Assembly (NCBI RefSeq): GCF_003289965.1
Contig: NZ_QMBQ01000010.1
Span: forward strand, 62,001 to 126,000
Direction: 5' to 3'
Source of the DNA: Mesorhizobium atlanticum
Lineage (GTDB): Bacteria > Pseudomonadota > Alphaproteobacteria > Rhizobiales > Rhizobiaceae
DNA: 64,000 nt
In this document: piece by piece, positions 36,233 to 43,410 of the stretch
Numbering within the stretch: the stretch's first letter is position 1
Layout: each line of letters begins with the position of its first letter
Made by a program: the position numbers and the translations under genes
The notes under the pieces: generated by a model
Databases searched by the model: none
Told to the model about the DNA's origin: nothing
What the model saw: the letters and a program-made list of their open reading frames with translations, nothing else

Positions 36233-36778
36233 ATGACGTCGGCGCCTGAACACGGCCGAAACATGCATATGCGGTATCCACCGATTGACGGGTTCTGGAC
36301 TTGGGACGTCAAGCGTGACCGCGTCTATGGCGACGCCAACCTTTCAGACTATTTCGGTCTGACACTCGACGAATTCTCGCATGGCGCATCACTGGAACGG
36401 TGCATGCAAAGCATCGACGTGGATGACCGGCCCAGAGTCCGATTGGCGATCCGCAAGGCAATAGAACGCAAATCGGGCTTCAGGGAAGTCTACAGGGTCC
36501 GGTCAGAAAAGATGGGGCTGCGCAAGATCCTGGCCGTCGGCCAATGTTACGTAGACGGCGTGGGCGAGGCAGCGCTCTATCCTGGCTGGTTCGTCGATCT
36601 GACGAAGGACGCCACGTGCGAGGAACAGTCGCTGCGCGAGATCCACAATCACGTCGAACAAGCCAAGGACATCGCGCGATCGATCGGACACGACATATTG
36701 TCCTATCTTCTGGACAACGTCGAGGAAGAGGTAGAGCAGCGGCTTGACGGAAGGCTGAGGAGGCGAAGATCGTCCTGA
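36233..36778 (+). CDS. PAS-domain protein
   Basis: A 181-residue cytosolic protein with one PAS fold (GFWTWDVKRDRVYGDANLSDYFGLTLDEFSHGASLERCMQSIDVDDRPRVRLAIRKAI...FREVYRV). No kinase, GGDEF or DNA-binding domain follows; instead a helical C-terminus (EEQSLREIHNHVEQAKDIARSIGHDILSYLLDNVEEEVEQR) could mediate dimerisation. Single-PAS sensors of this kind occur near rhizobial stress genes. ATG at 36233 follows GGGGCGG. Confidence 0.75.
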   Translation: MTSAPEHGRNMHMRYPPIDGFWTWDVKRDRVYGDANLSDYFGLTLDEFSHGASLERCMQSIDVDDRPRVRLAIRKAIERKSGFREVYRVRSEKMGLRKILAVGQCYVDGVGEAALYPGWFVDLTKDATCEEQSLREIHNHVEQAKDIARSIGHDILSYLLDNVEEEVEQRLDGRLRRRRSS

Positions 36779-36804
36779 GGCAGCTTTCGCCGATCGTTTG
36801 CGGG

Positions 36805-37065
36805 TTAGCTTCGCTTGCCGCGTCTGCCGACCTCAGCCGTGACCATGCGCGCGAAATGCGATTGGGGCGATCGGTGCTCGATAAGCCTGGCGCGCTCAAG
36901 CGCCGCATCGCCGTAAAATTCGATCAGCACCCCGGCTGCCCGGGCCGCATCGGCTTTCAAGCGGCCGAAATCGACTTGCCCGCTCTCGACCGAGGGCTCG
37001 CTCCTGGCAATCACGTCAAGCATGGCTTGCAACTTGTCAGGACTGCCGCCCTCGTCTTCGTTCAT
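36805..37065 (-). CDS. Small hypothetical protein
   Basis: An 86-residue soluble protein, helical, with an acidic N-terminus (MNEDEGG) and a basic C-terminus (RRGKRS). No family recognised. ATG at 37065 has CGGATAG upstream; an earlier start at 37101 is possible. Divergent from the gene at 37235. Confidence 0.6.
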   Translation of the reverse strand: MNEDEGGSPDKLQAMLDVIARSEPSVESGQVDFGRLKADAARAAGVLIEFYGDAALERARLIEHRSPQSHFARMVTAEVGRRGKRS

Positions 37066-37234
37066 GGTCGCTATCCGATTGGGCGCGTAAAATATCGACA
37101 TTTTCGCATAATGTCCAACAGGTTCGTTGGCCGGGCGTCAGTGCAACCGAGTGCAGCCACACCGCGTATGATGTTACAACTTTCATGCAAGCATAGTGAT
37201 CCAGACTTATCGCGCAGACATTTGGGGGGCGCCC

Positions 37235-37429
37235 ATGGACCAGCCTAGCAAAATGGAAAACCTGCAGTTTGCGCAGGGGATATTGCGAGAACTTCGCCAG
37301 AAGGCCGAAGCCGACGGCGAAAAACTCCTGACGTATCTCATCGACATGGCTTATCTCGAGGCCAGCGACCGCATCCGTGCCCACTGGATCGGCAGCCACG
37401 AACATGAAAGCCGCCGCGCCAAGGGCTGA
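37235..37429 (+). CDS. Small hypothetical protein
   Basis: A 64-residue soluble, mostly helical protein (KMENLQFAQGILRELRQKAEADGEKLLTYLIDMAYLEASDRIR) ending in a His/Arg-rich tail. A GGGGGG run precedes the ATG. No family recognised. It ends before a bidirectional terminator. Confidence 0.6.
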   Translation: MDQPSKMENLQFAQGILRELRQKAEADGEKLLTYLIDMAYLEASDRIRAHWIGSHEHESRRAKG

Positions 37430-37561
37430 GCCGCCCAAGGCAGTTCGGGGGAAGCGCACCGCGGTTTCCGCGCGGAATTTGCCTGGATCGATACCTGGAG
37501 CGGTTCAGCGTTTCCGTCAGAGGCTGAATCGCGAAGGCACTGCCAAGCATCCTGAACGCAA

Positions 37562-37598
37562 AAAAGCCCGCCATGCCTCTCCGGCATGGCGGGCTTTT
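37562..37598. terminator. Bidirectional terminator
   Basis: A perfect 16-bp stem, AAAAGCCCGCCATGCC with GGCATGGCGGGCTTTT, five-base loop. It separates the plus-strand small gene from the convergent msrA and has A/T runs on both sides. Confidence 0.92.
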
Positions 37599-37640
37599 GC
37601 TCGGATGAGCAAGGCTAAATGCTATAGCCTCGCTGCCGAT

Positions 37641-38162
37641 CTATGATGCGGCAGCCTTCTGGCGGACCGGAAGCTTCCACCCCGGCCGCGCGAAATGGCA
37701 GGTGTAGCCGTTGGGATAGCGTTCCAGATAGTCCTGGTGCTCGGGTTCGGCTTCCCAGAAGGGGCCGACCGGAGCAAGCTCGGTGACGACCTTGCCAGGC
37801 CACAGGCCGGACGCGTCGACGTCGGCGATCGTGTCCTCGGCAATCCGCTTCTGCTCGTCGCTGGTGTAGTAGATCGCCGAACGATAGCTCAGGCCGATGT
37901 CGTTGCCCTGGCGGTTCTTCGTCGTCGGATCGTGGATCTGGAAGAAGAATTCGAGCAGCGTGCGGAAACTGGTCCTGGCCGGATCGAAGATGATTTCGAT
38001 TGCCTCGGCGTGAGTGCCGTGATTGCGATAGGTCGCGTTGGCGACATCGCCGCCGCTGTAGCCGACCCGGGTTGAAATCACGCCGGGCAAGCGTCGGATC
38101 AGATCCTGCATGCCCCAGAAGCAGCCGCCGGCAAGGACCGCGCGCTCGGTGGAAGAAGCCAT
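37641..38162 (-). CDS. msrA: Peptide-methionine (S)-S-oxide reductase
   Basis: A 173-residue MsrA. The catalytic motif GCFWG lies near the N-terminus, followed by GVISTRVGYSGGDVANATYRN and the HDPTTKNRQGNDIGLSYRSAIYY signature. It repairs oxidised methionine using thioredoxin; no distal resolving Cys-rich tail is seen. AAAGGAGGT precedes ATG 38162, an ideal ribosome-binding site. Confidence 0.95.
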   Translation of the reverse strand: MASSTERAVLAGGCFWGMQDLIRRLPGVISTRVGYSGGDVANATYRNHGTHAEAIEIIFDPARTSFRTLLEFFFQIHDPTTKNRQGNDIGLSYRSAIYYTSDEQKRIAEDTIADVDASGLWPGKVVTELAPVGPFWEAEPEHQDYLERYPNGYTCHFARPGWKLPVRQKAAAS

Positions 38163-38281
38163 GTCACACCTCCTTTGGATTGCTCCATAGATAGGCGTTG
38201 TGGCCGGGTTCTTCCAGCGGCTCGAGTAGTCGTCCGCCAAGGCTTGGCGAATTGCGCCGTGATTGGACGGTCACCGAAGGC

Positions 38282-38314
38282 GAACACCCGCCGGCAAGTG
38301 CTCGGCGGGTGTTC
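38282..38314 (-). terminator. Hairpin after the small secreted-protein gene
   Basis: A 12-bp perfect stem (GAACACCCGCCG with CGGCGGGTGTTC, nine-base loop) 13 bases past the stop of the minus-strand gene at 38328. There is no T run, so termination may be weak. Confidence 0.6.
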
Positions 38315-38327
38315 GCAATTGCGGTGA

Positions 38328-38528
38328 TCAGCGCTGCCGGCCCCGGCCACCGTGGTCGTGATCATGGCCGCCGCCAAGGCAGGCCCCGTCGCCGAGGCCA
38401 CAGCAGCGACCGCTCCAAAGCTTGTTCGTCGAAGTGTTGCCGCATCCTTGCTGGTCGGCCATTGCCGAACCGGCAAATGCAGCGACGGCGACAAAGGCAA
38501 GAAGAGTATTGCGAAGCATTTTGGTCAT
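38328..38528 (-). CDS. Small secreted Cys/His-rich protein
   Basis: A 66-residue protein: signal peptide (cleavage near AMA-D), mature part of about 42 residues with C29, C42, C43, C50 and a terminal GGGHDHDHGGRGRQR. The Cys and His clusters suggest metal binding (copper, nickel or zinc) in the periplasm, but this is inference. GGAGG precedes ATG 38528. Confidence 0.65.
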   Translation of the reverse strand: MTKMLRNTLLAFVAVAAFAGSAMADQQGCGNTSTNKLWSGRCCGLGDGACLGGGHDHDHGGRGRQR

Positions 38529-38675
38529 CTGGATTCCTCCGTGCAATGAATGTCCATTTGCAGCGACATGTCGCTTGAGAACATGAAATGGTTCACGAAG
38601 GTCTCGGAAAAATGCCATTGCGCCTGTTTCAATATCTCGAAAACCTGGCCCACCGCGACTCCGCCCCGGCCGCGA

Positions 38676-38999
38676 TCACTCGCCTGATTTCGATTTGAAC
38701 CTTCGCATCACCACCTCGAACACGATGTCCGAAATCCACATGGCCGACACACCTATGAGGAAAGCAGCCGCGAGCGTGGTGGTGTCGTCGGCGGCGTCCG
38801 GCATCGGCAGGCCGCTCGCCTGGACCCACGCGACGGCGGGTAATGTCAGATAGGCTGCGGCCAAGGCGCCGCAGATGGGCGAGGCGATCATCTCGCGCAG
38901 CTTGTAGCGATGGCGCGACAGCGCCCGCAGCACGCCGCCGGCGAGTCCCGCCGCCACGACCTGGCCCTTGATGCCCAGAAGATCGAAAATGTCCTGCAT
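38676..38999 (-). CDS. Holin-like small membrane protein of a lysis cassette
   Basis: A 107-residue protein with about three hydrophobic segments (IKGQVVAAGLAGGVLRAL; ICGALAAAYLTLPAVAWVQAS; LAAAFLIGVSAMWISDIVFEVV) and a charged C-terminus (RRFKSKSGE), as in phage holins. Its ATG overlaps the stop of the lipoprotein gene upstream by one base. No endolysin gene is in this cluster, so it is an incomplete or domesticated lysis module. Confidence 0.65.
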   Translation of the reverse strand: MQDIFDLLGIKGQVVAAGLAGGVLRALSRHRYKLREMIASPICGALAAAYLTLPAVAWVQASGLPMPDAADDTTTLAAAFLIGVSAMWISDIVFEVVMRRFKSKSGE

Positions 39000-39193
39000 C
39001 ACGCCCTCCAGCCGCAGAGCTTCTCGCCCTTGCGGTTGTGCGCAAGCAGCGCCCTCGCCTCCTGATCCGACAGCGTTTCGACGGCCCTGGCGGAAAGGCG
39101 CATCGGCGCGGCGACGGCGCAAAAACCGCCCCTGGCTGTCGCGCAGCCGGCAAGCGCGGCGACAGTGGCTACGAGGATCAATCCCTTGCCCAT
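38999..39193 (-). CDS. Rz1-like small lipoprotein (outer spanin candidate)
   Basis: A 64-residue protein with a lipoprotein signal (LVATVAALAGCATA, lipobox LAGC with Cys at residue 17). It overlaps the upstream membrane-anchored gene by 16 bases. A small lipoprotein overlapping a single-helix protein is the layout of phage Rz/Rz1 spanin pairs. Confidence 0.6.
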   Translation of the reverse strand: MGKGLILVATVAALAGCATARGGFCAVAAPMRLSARAVETLSDQEARALLAHNRKGEKLCGWRA

Positions 39194-39417
39194 GACTTCA
39201 GCTCCTTCCTGACCGCTTCAGCCGGCAAGGCGCCGATGTCGTTGTCGATCTGGTCGGCGATATTGCGGGCCGCAGCGTCCGACTCTGCCTGCTTGGTGCG
39301 CTCGGCCCTTGCGCCCGCGAGGCGCTGGTGAAAGCCCCAGCCGAGCGCCCCGACAAGGCCGGCGCCGATCGCCAGGATCGTCGGATTGGTGAGAAGCCAT
39401 GCCAGCAGCGCGCTCAT
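39178..39417 (-). CDS. Rz-like single-helix protein (inner spanin candidate)
   Basis: A 79-residue protein with one N-terminal helix (TILAIGAGLVGALGWGFHQ) followed by a charged alpha-helical periplasmic part (ARAERTKQAESDAAARNIADQIDND). This suits an inner-membrane spanin. It shares ATGA with the gene upstream and overlaps the lipoprotein gene. Confidence 0.6.
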   Translation of the reverse strand: MSALLAWLLTNPTILAIGAGLVGALGWGFHQRLAGARAERTKQAESDAAARNIADQIDNDIGALPAEAVRKELKSWARD

Positions 39418-39626
39418 AGCAGCACCCCGATGACAAGGCCGGCGGCGAAGCAGGCGGCGCCGACGATCGCATACGGCCTGGTGGCTTCAATGCCGATGCG
39501 CACGCCCGGCGCGACCTGCTCGACGCGCCCGGTCCGGCGTGGCGGGTCCGCGCCCTCGAACGCGCCGATGGCGCTGACGATCTCGGCGCCGTCATCGGCG
39601 GTGATGATGGTGGCATAGCGTGGCAT
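39414..39626 (-). CDS. Small membrane protein opening the lysis cassette
   Basis: A 70-residue protein with a soluble N-terminus (MPRYATIITADDGAEIVSAI) and a C-terminal helix (YAIVGAACFAAGLVIGVLL). No family recognised. First of four overlapping minus-strand genes; all four stops and starts overlap or abut, so it is one operon. Confidence 0.6.
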   Translation of the reverse strand: MPRYATIITADDGAEIVSAIGAFEGADPPRRTGRVEQVAPGVRIGIEATRPYAIVGAACFAAGLVIGVLL

Positions 39627-39692
39627 GGAGCCTCAGGCAGAATGGTGAGGCCGCGCTCCTTCGCGCCAGCGCTCGAAAGAAATGGATGGGCC

Positions 39693-39719
39693 AAAAACAA
39701 AACCCGCCTCGCGGCGGGT
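39693..39719 (-). terminator. Leader terminator or attenuator upstream of the lysis cassette
   Basis: On the minus strand ACCCGCC-GCGA-GGCGGGT followed by TTTGTTTTT. No minus-strand gene lies upstream within 270 bases, so the transcript it ends must be a short leader or small RNA. Confidence 0.65.
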
Positions 39720-39901
39720 CGTTGGCGCAAATCAGCACCATGGACAAAATAGTAGCATAGCTGCCCTCACCAGGCAACAGGTTGCAGGCATATTTTCCTA
39801 TCGCGCTGAGGCCAGCCTTTTCCGGGACATGCGGGCGAAAAATCCCATCCGCCACAGCCAGGGATTGAACAGCGAAGTCAAAAGCCGCGCGAATTTTTGT
39901 C

Positions 39902-39926
39902 GGAACCAACCGTGGTCCGACGGGTT
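39902..39926 (+). promoter_or_regulatory. Weak EcfG-like promoter
   Basis: GGAAC, 16 bases, GGTT. One mismatch in the -10 box. It reads toward the secreted-protein gene 68 bases downstream. Confidence 0.4.
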
Positions 39927-39993
39927 CCACCCTCAGTCGCAACGCGACAGACCCTGCAACAGACGAACCGTCTCGAAACAGAGGAGAAGAATC

Positions 39994-40311
39994 ATGCTTA
40001 CGAAAATTCTCGCGGCTTCGGCCCTGACAATCGGCCTCGCCACGGCGGCGATGGCCCAGACCGCGAATTCGACCGACAGCAGTGGCGGTAGCGGCCAGAC
40101 CGTGACCGTCCAGCCGAAGACGCCGGCCGCTCCGTCGCCCGACCAGGCTTTGCCCGACACCGGCACGACCGGCAGCGTCACCGGCAGCGATATGAATTCC
40201 AACGCCGACAAGAACTGCCCGAACAGCCCGCAAGGCGCGCAGGGCGATGCCAACAACACCTCAGCCGCCACGGTGCAGCCGAACGTCAACGATAAGAATT
40301 GCGGCAAGTAG
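39994..40311 (+). CDS. Secreted low-complexity hypothetical protein
   Basis: A 105-residue protein with a signal peptide (cleavage near AMA-Q) and a Ser/Thr/Gly/Asn-rich mature part with two cysteines (KNCPNSP, KNCGK). Probably disordered. GAGGAG precedes the ATG. A similar composition is seen in the secreted protein at 62443. Followed by its own terminator. Confidence 0.7.
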   Translation: MLTKILAASALTIGLATAAMAQTANSTDSSGGSGQTVTVQPKTPAAPSPDQALPDTGTTGSVTGSDMNSNADKNCPNSPQGAQGDANNTSAATVQPNVNDKNCGK

Positions 40312-40334
40312 GGCCTGCAACTCGCTCCCACGCA

Positions 40335-40363
40335 AAGGCCGTGGAGCAACTCCACGGCCTTTT
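40335..40363 (+). terminator. Rho-independent terminator
   Basis: AAGGCCGTGGAG-CAA-CTCCACGGCCTTTT, a 12-bp stem with T run, 24 bases past the stop at 40311. Confidence 0.92.
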
Positions 40364-40401
40364 GTCTTGAAGCCGGCTTCATCGGCCCGGCAAAGTCGGT
40401 C

Positions 40402-40426
40402 GGAACCATGCGGCTTTCCGACCGTT
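40402..40426 (+). promoter_or_regulatory. EcfG-type general stress promoter
   Basis: GGAAC (40402-40406), 16 bases, CGTT (40423-40426): full consensus. It lies 25 bases before the ATG of the DUF883-like gene. Confidence 0.75.
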
Positions 40427-40450
40427 GCAAGGGGCACAAAGGAGAAACCC

Positions 40451-40960
40451 ATGGCAGACAACGAAAGCAGTAGCGGTGGCGCCGCAAACGGCACCGGCAC
40501 ATCGAGCAACAGCCCGGCCAGCGCAGCGCGTTCCCGCAACGCCGCCTCGCGCAGCAGCGGCGCGTCGCGCAGTGGCGCAGCATCGCGCGGCAACACGGCT
40601 TCCACCAGGGCGTCCGAAGGCGCGATGAAGAAGCAGATCGCGGAGCTGAAGCGCGAGGTGAACCGGCTGAACCGGGCGCTTTCCGAGCAGGCCGAGGAGG
40701 CCGCCGAGACCGCGCAGGGCTGGTACCAGAGCGCGGCCGACCGCGCGTCGAACCTCTACAGCGGCGCCTCCGGCCGCGCGTCGCGCGCGGCAAGCCAGTT
40801 GCGCACGCAGGCGCAAAGCGTTTCGGAAACCGTGCAGCAGAATCCGGGCACCTTCTCGACGGCCATGCTGATCGGCGGCCTTGTCGGGCTGCTGGCCGGC
40901 ATGGCGATCAGCCGGAATCCGGACCCGGAGCCGGACTGGCTGCAACGCTGGCGCAGATAG
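40451..40960 (+). CDS. DUF883/ElaB-like membrane-associated protein
   Basis: A 169-residue protein: Ser/Ala/Gly/Arg-rich disordered N-terminus, a coiled coil (MKKQIAELKREVNRLNRALSEQAEEAAE), an amphipathic stretch, and a C-terminal helix (AMLIGGLVGLLAGMAISR) followed by the short tail, as in DUF883/ElaB/YqjD proteins that tether ribosomes to the membrane in stationary phase. A full EcfG promoter precedes it. The disordered N-terminus is longer than usual. Confidence 0.75.
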   Translation: MADNESSSGGAANGTGTSSNSPASAARSRNAASRSSGASRSGAASRGNTASTRASEGAMKKQIAELKREVNRLNRALSEQAEEAAETAQGWYQSAADRASNLYSGASGRASRAASQLRTQAQSVSETVQQNPGTFSTAMLIGGLVGLLAGMAISRNPDPEPDWLQRWRR

Positions 40961-41038
40961 CATTTCCGGTCCGGCTCGAGCTGCCGGGCCGATCAACGGT
41001 AGTAAGCGAAGGCTGCCTTGCGGCGGCCGCGCGGACAG

Positions 41039-41064
41039 AAGGCCGGGCCGGCGCCCGGCCTTTT
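41039..41064 (+). terminator. Rho-independent terminator
   Basis: GGCCGGGC-CGGC-GCCCGGCC then TTTT, 80 bases past the stop at 40960. Confidence 0.85.
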
Positions 41065-41192
41065 CTCTTGGATGTCCGGCTCTTCTTTCCAAGGTTGTGT
41101 CGTCCCCACGCTTTTGCTGTGGCCGGTTGTCCCGGGCTGGTCATTAGCCGGAGCTTATGGGATCATTCCCCTAGGGAATCGCGGAGAGCAGC

Positions 41193-41462
41193 ATGGACAG
41201 ACCTGCCATGGCATCCGTCTTTCGGATGCGGCATGTGCCTGCAAGCATTTCGGGCGTTCGCAGCCTTGGCAGAGGCCAGGCCGATCCGATCTTTCATTCG
41301 AGACCACTCGGCGAGGCGATCCGCTTCATCGCCCAGGCCGAGGGCCAGTACGACCTCAGCGCCGTCGCCGTCTTCTACGGCGACCGCCAGACGCCGCCGC
41401 TCGGCAACCGCGAGATCAAGCAGCTCTGGAGCGAGTATGGCGAGCGGCTGATGGAGGCGTAG
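41193..41462 (+). CDS. Small hypothetical protein
   Basis: An 89-residue soluble protein. ATG at 41193 has GGAGAG upstream. Segments EAIRFIAQAEGQYDLSAVAVFYGDRQTPPLGNREIKQLWSEYGERL look globular. No family recognised. Same strand as the next small gene, 78 bases apart. Confidence 0.6.
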   Translation: MDRPAMASVFRMRHVPASISGVRSLGRGQADPIFHSRPLGEAIRFIAQAEGQYDLSAVAVFYGDRQTPPLGNREIKQLWSEYGERLMEA

Positions 41463-41540
41463 AGCCGCGCAGGCTCCCGGCCCCCGGATCGGAAACGCCG
41501 CTCATGCGTTCTTGTGGCGAGGTCAATGGGAGGAAGCACC

Positions 41541-41846
41541 ATGAACGTCGCCAATCTCCAACTCGAGGGCCTGCTGATGGCCGTCGCGGCAATCAACCAT
41601 GTGCTGGTGCGCAAAGGTGTGCTCACCGTCGAGGAAATCGACATCGCGCTGCGCAAAGCCGAGGCCGTCGAAACCGGCGAGGACCGGTCGGAAGGCATGT
41701 CGGCGTCGAGCCGCGACGCCGTCAACTTCCCAATCCGGCTGCTCGAGCTCGCCAACCAGTGCCAGCCCGAAGCGGACATGCCGTCCTTCTCCAAGCTGGC
41801 GCGCATGGTCGGGCAGATGAAGGAGCCGTATAACGACCAGATGTGA
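41541..41846 (+). CDS. Small hypothetical protein
   Basis: A 101-residue soluble protein with a helical N-terminus (NLQLEGLLMAVAAINHVLVRKGVLTVEEIDIALRKAEA); the pattern resembles nitrile-hydratase-type subunit helices only loosely. GGGAGGAAG precedes ATG 41541. Convergent with the doxX-type gene. Function unknown. Confidence 0.65.
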   Translation: MNVANLQLEGLLMAVAAINHVLVRKGVLTVEEIDIALRKAEAVETGEDRSEGMSASSRDAVNFPIRLLELANQCQPEADMPSFSKLARMVGQMKEPYNDQM

Positions 41847-41855
41847 GGGGGAAGG

Positions 41856-42275
41856 TCACGCCCTGCCCGGCCAGCCCTGCTTGAGCGCGAGCACGCTGCC
41901 CGGACCGTGGACGGCGGCGTAGAGCAGGCCGGCGGCGAAGGGGAAATGCGACATGAAGGCGCCAAACTCGGCCTGGTTTCCGGCCCAGTGCGACGGGCCA
42001 TGGAAGGCGAAGCCGAGGAAGACGACATAGACCGCGCCGATCAGCGCCAGCGGCGTCATGAAGGCGCCCGTGAGGAAAGCGATCACCAGCAGCGTCTCGA
42101 GGATCGCCGCGCACCAGGCCAGCAACAGCGGGAACGGGAAACCGGCGGCGGCGATATAGCCGGCGGTGGCGCCCATATCCATCAGCTTGAAGGCCACGCC
42201 CATGGCGAACATGGCGGCGAAGATCAGGCGGGCGATGAGAATGGCGACGGTCTGCCAGGTCGATTGGGTTTCCAC
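41856..42275 (-). CDS. DoxX-family membrane protein (third copy)
   Basis: A 139-residue DoxX protein with four helices (ILIARLIFAAMFAMGVAFKLMD; LLLAWCAAILETLLVIAFLTGAF; ALIGAVYVVFLGFAFH; and a last one near AAGLLYAAVHG). GTG at 42275 is chosen because GGAGGG sits six bases upstream; the open frame further upstream runs through the adjacent repeat. It is more distant from the tandem pair at 7.3-8.2 kb than they are from each other. Confidence 0.8.
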   Translation of the reverse strand: METQSTWQTVAILIARLIFAAMFAMGVAFKLMDMGATAGYIAAAGFPFPLLLAWCAAILETLLVIAFLTGAFMTPLALIGAVYVVFLGFAFHGPSHWAGNQAEFGAFMSHFPFAAGLLYAAVHGPGSVLALKQGWPGRA

Positions 42276-42383
42276 GAGTGTCCCTCCGGTTGAAGTGGTT
42301 GATGTGCTCCAAGGACGGACGAAGGGCGATGGTTCCGACAGGGGGGTGGAAAAATAGTTGGGCGTGAGGCGCGGCGCCCTTCC

Positions 42384-42527
42384 CTTCTCCCCTTGTGGGA
42401 GAAGGTGGATCGGCGCGTCAGCGCCGAGACGGATGAGGGGTGTTCCAGCGGAGTGAGAGGCCGGCGTTCCCTGGAGCACCCCTCATCCGGCCGCTTCGCG
42501 GCCACCTTCTCCCACAAGGGGAGAAGG
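42384..42527. repeat. Complete composite palindromic intergenic element (copy 2)
   Basis: A 144-bp element bounded by a perfect 21-bp inverted repeat (42384-42404 and 42507-42527) with inner dyads around GAGGGGTGTTCCAG/CTGGAGCACCCCTC. The copy at 5244 holds only its right part. Its right arm forms the last codons and stop of the dioxygenase-like gene. Confidence 0.9.
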
Positions 42528-43274
42528 AGAATGGTGCGGCGGATGGCTGATCGAGTCCCGCACGGTGCCGTATTCGGCGCCCCAGCGGTCGGTCATGTCG
42601 CAGCGTATGTCCCAGAGCTCGGGGAAGAAGCGGTGACGGGCGCCGCCTTCCAGCATCTCCACCGGGCGGCCCTTCAGTGATCTCGAGCCCAGCCCGATCG
42701 AGCGGTGGATCAGGTAGAGGTGGTTGGCGCGGAATTTCTGGAACAGCTCGTCGAACTCGATCAGCGCCTCGGCCACGACATAGGCGTCGCCATGGTCGTA
42801 GTGCTCGTCATAGATGTCCGCCACGGTCACTCCGCGGCCATCGAGATAAGCATGCTTGAAGGCCCGCCAAAGGTCCGGCGGCAGGCGCAGCAGGAATTTG
42901 AAGCCCGGCGATTCCTGGCCGCTGCCATTGCCGAGCTGCAGGCGGATCTGCTGGTACTCCTTGGGCGACATGGTCTCCAGGAGATCGAGCTGCGCCGTCA
43001 TCATGCGCATCAGCCGGTGCACACGGCCCATCAGCGTGACGATGCGGTGCGTGTCCTGTTTTTCCAGGTAGTCGAGCACGTCGACCAGCGTGTAGGCGAT
43101 GAGCTTCATCCACAGCTCCTCGACCTGGTGCACGATCTGGAACTGCAGTTCGTCGGCGTTGACCATCTCGGCAAGCGGCTTCTGGCAGGCGAGCAGCTGG
43201 TCGCATTTCAGGTAGACGCCGTAGTCGCGCATCTCGGGCGCCTCGATGCGGGCGTGATAGTCCGTCTTGTCCAT
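42483..43274 (-). CDS. Tryptophan 2,3-dioxygenase-superfamily heme protein, divergent
   Basis: A 263-residue cytosolic protein. YGVYLKCDQLLACQKPLAE, FQIVHQVEELWMKLIAYTL and the FFPELWDIRCDMT end match tryptophan 2,3-dioxygenases; the active-site His (HQVEELW) and a His at the heme-ligand position (in FRANHLYLIHRSIG) are kept. The GTGGSSG loop that binds the substrate carboxylate is replaced by SRSLKGRPVEML, so the substrate may not be L-tryptophan. The last roughly 16 codons and stop come from the adjacent repeat element. Divergent AsnC-family regulator. Confidence 0.78.
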   Translation of the reverse strand: MDKTDYHARIEAPEMRDYGVYLKCDQLLACQKPLAEMVNADELQFQIVHQVEELWMKLIAYTLVDVLDYLEKQDTHRIVTLMGRVHRLMRMMTAQLDLLETMSPKEYQQIRLQLGNGSGQESPGFKFLLRLPPDLWRAFKHAYLDGRGVTVADIYDEHYDHGDAYVVAEALIEFDELFQKFRANHLYLIHRSIGLGSRSLKGRPVEMLEGGARHRFFPELWDIRCDMTDRWGAEYGTVRDSISHPPHHSPSPLVGEGGREAAG

Positions 43275-43328
43275 GGCTCATCCTCTCGCGCATGCTCTTG
43301 ACCGCCTTAACAATAGCGCCCCCGGCTT

Positions 43329-43339
43329 GAACATTGTTC
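43329..43339. promoter_or_regulatory. Short perfect dyad, candidate AsnC/Lrp site
   Basis: GAACATTGTTC, an 11-bp palindrome, in the 136-bp divergent region between the dioxygenase-like gene and the asnC-type gene. Confidence 0.45.
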
Positions 43340-43410
43340 CTTTCTGTTATCCAATCGGCGCAAAACGAAGAACGATACTCGATCGCGCTTCCCCCGATGG
43401 AGAACGAACA

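Larger units (their letters stand above)
39627..39993. promoter_or_regulatory. Leader region of the lysis cassette with internal terminator
   Basis: No supported gene. On the minus strand TTGCCT, 17 bases, TACTAT (about 39775-39747) resembles a sigma-70 promoter; about 30 bases on, a strong terminator follows (39693-39719). The plus strand carries a weak stress promoter at 39902. A small frame starting MVLICANDPP runs through the terminator. Confidence 0.4.
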
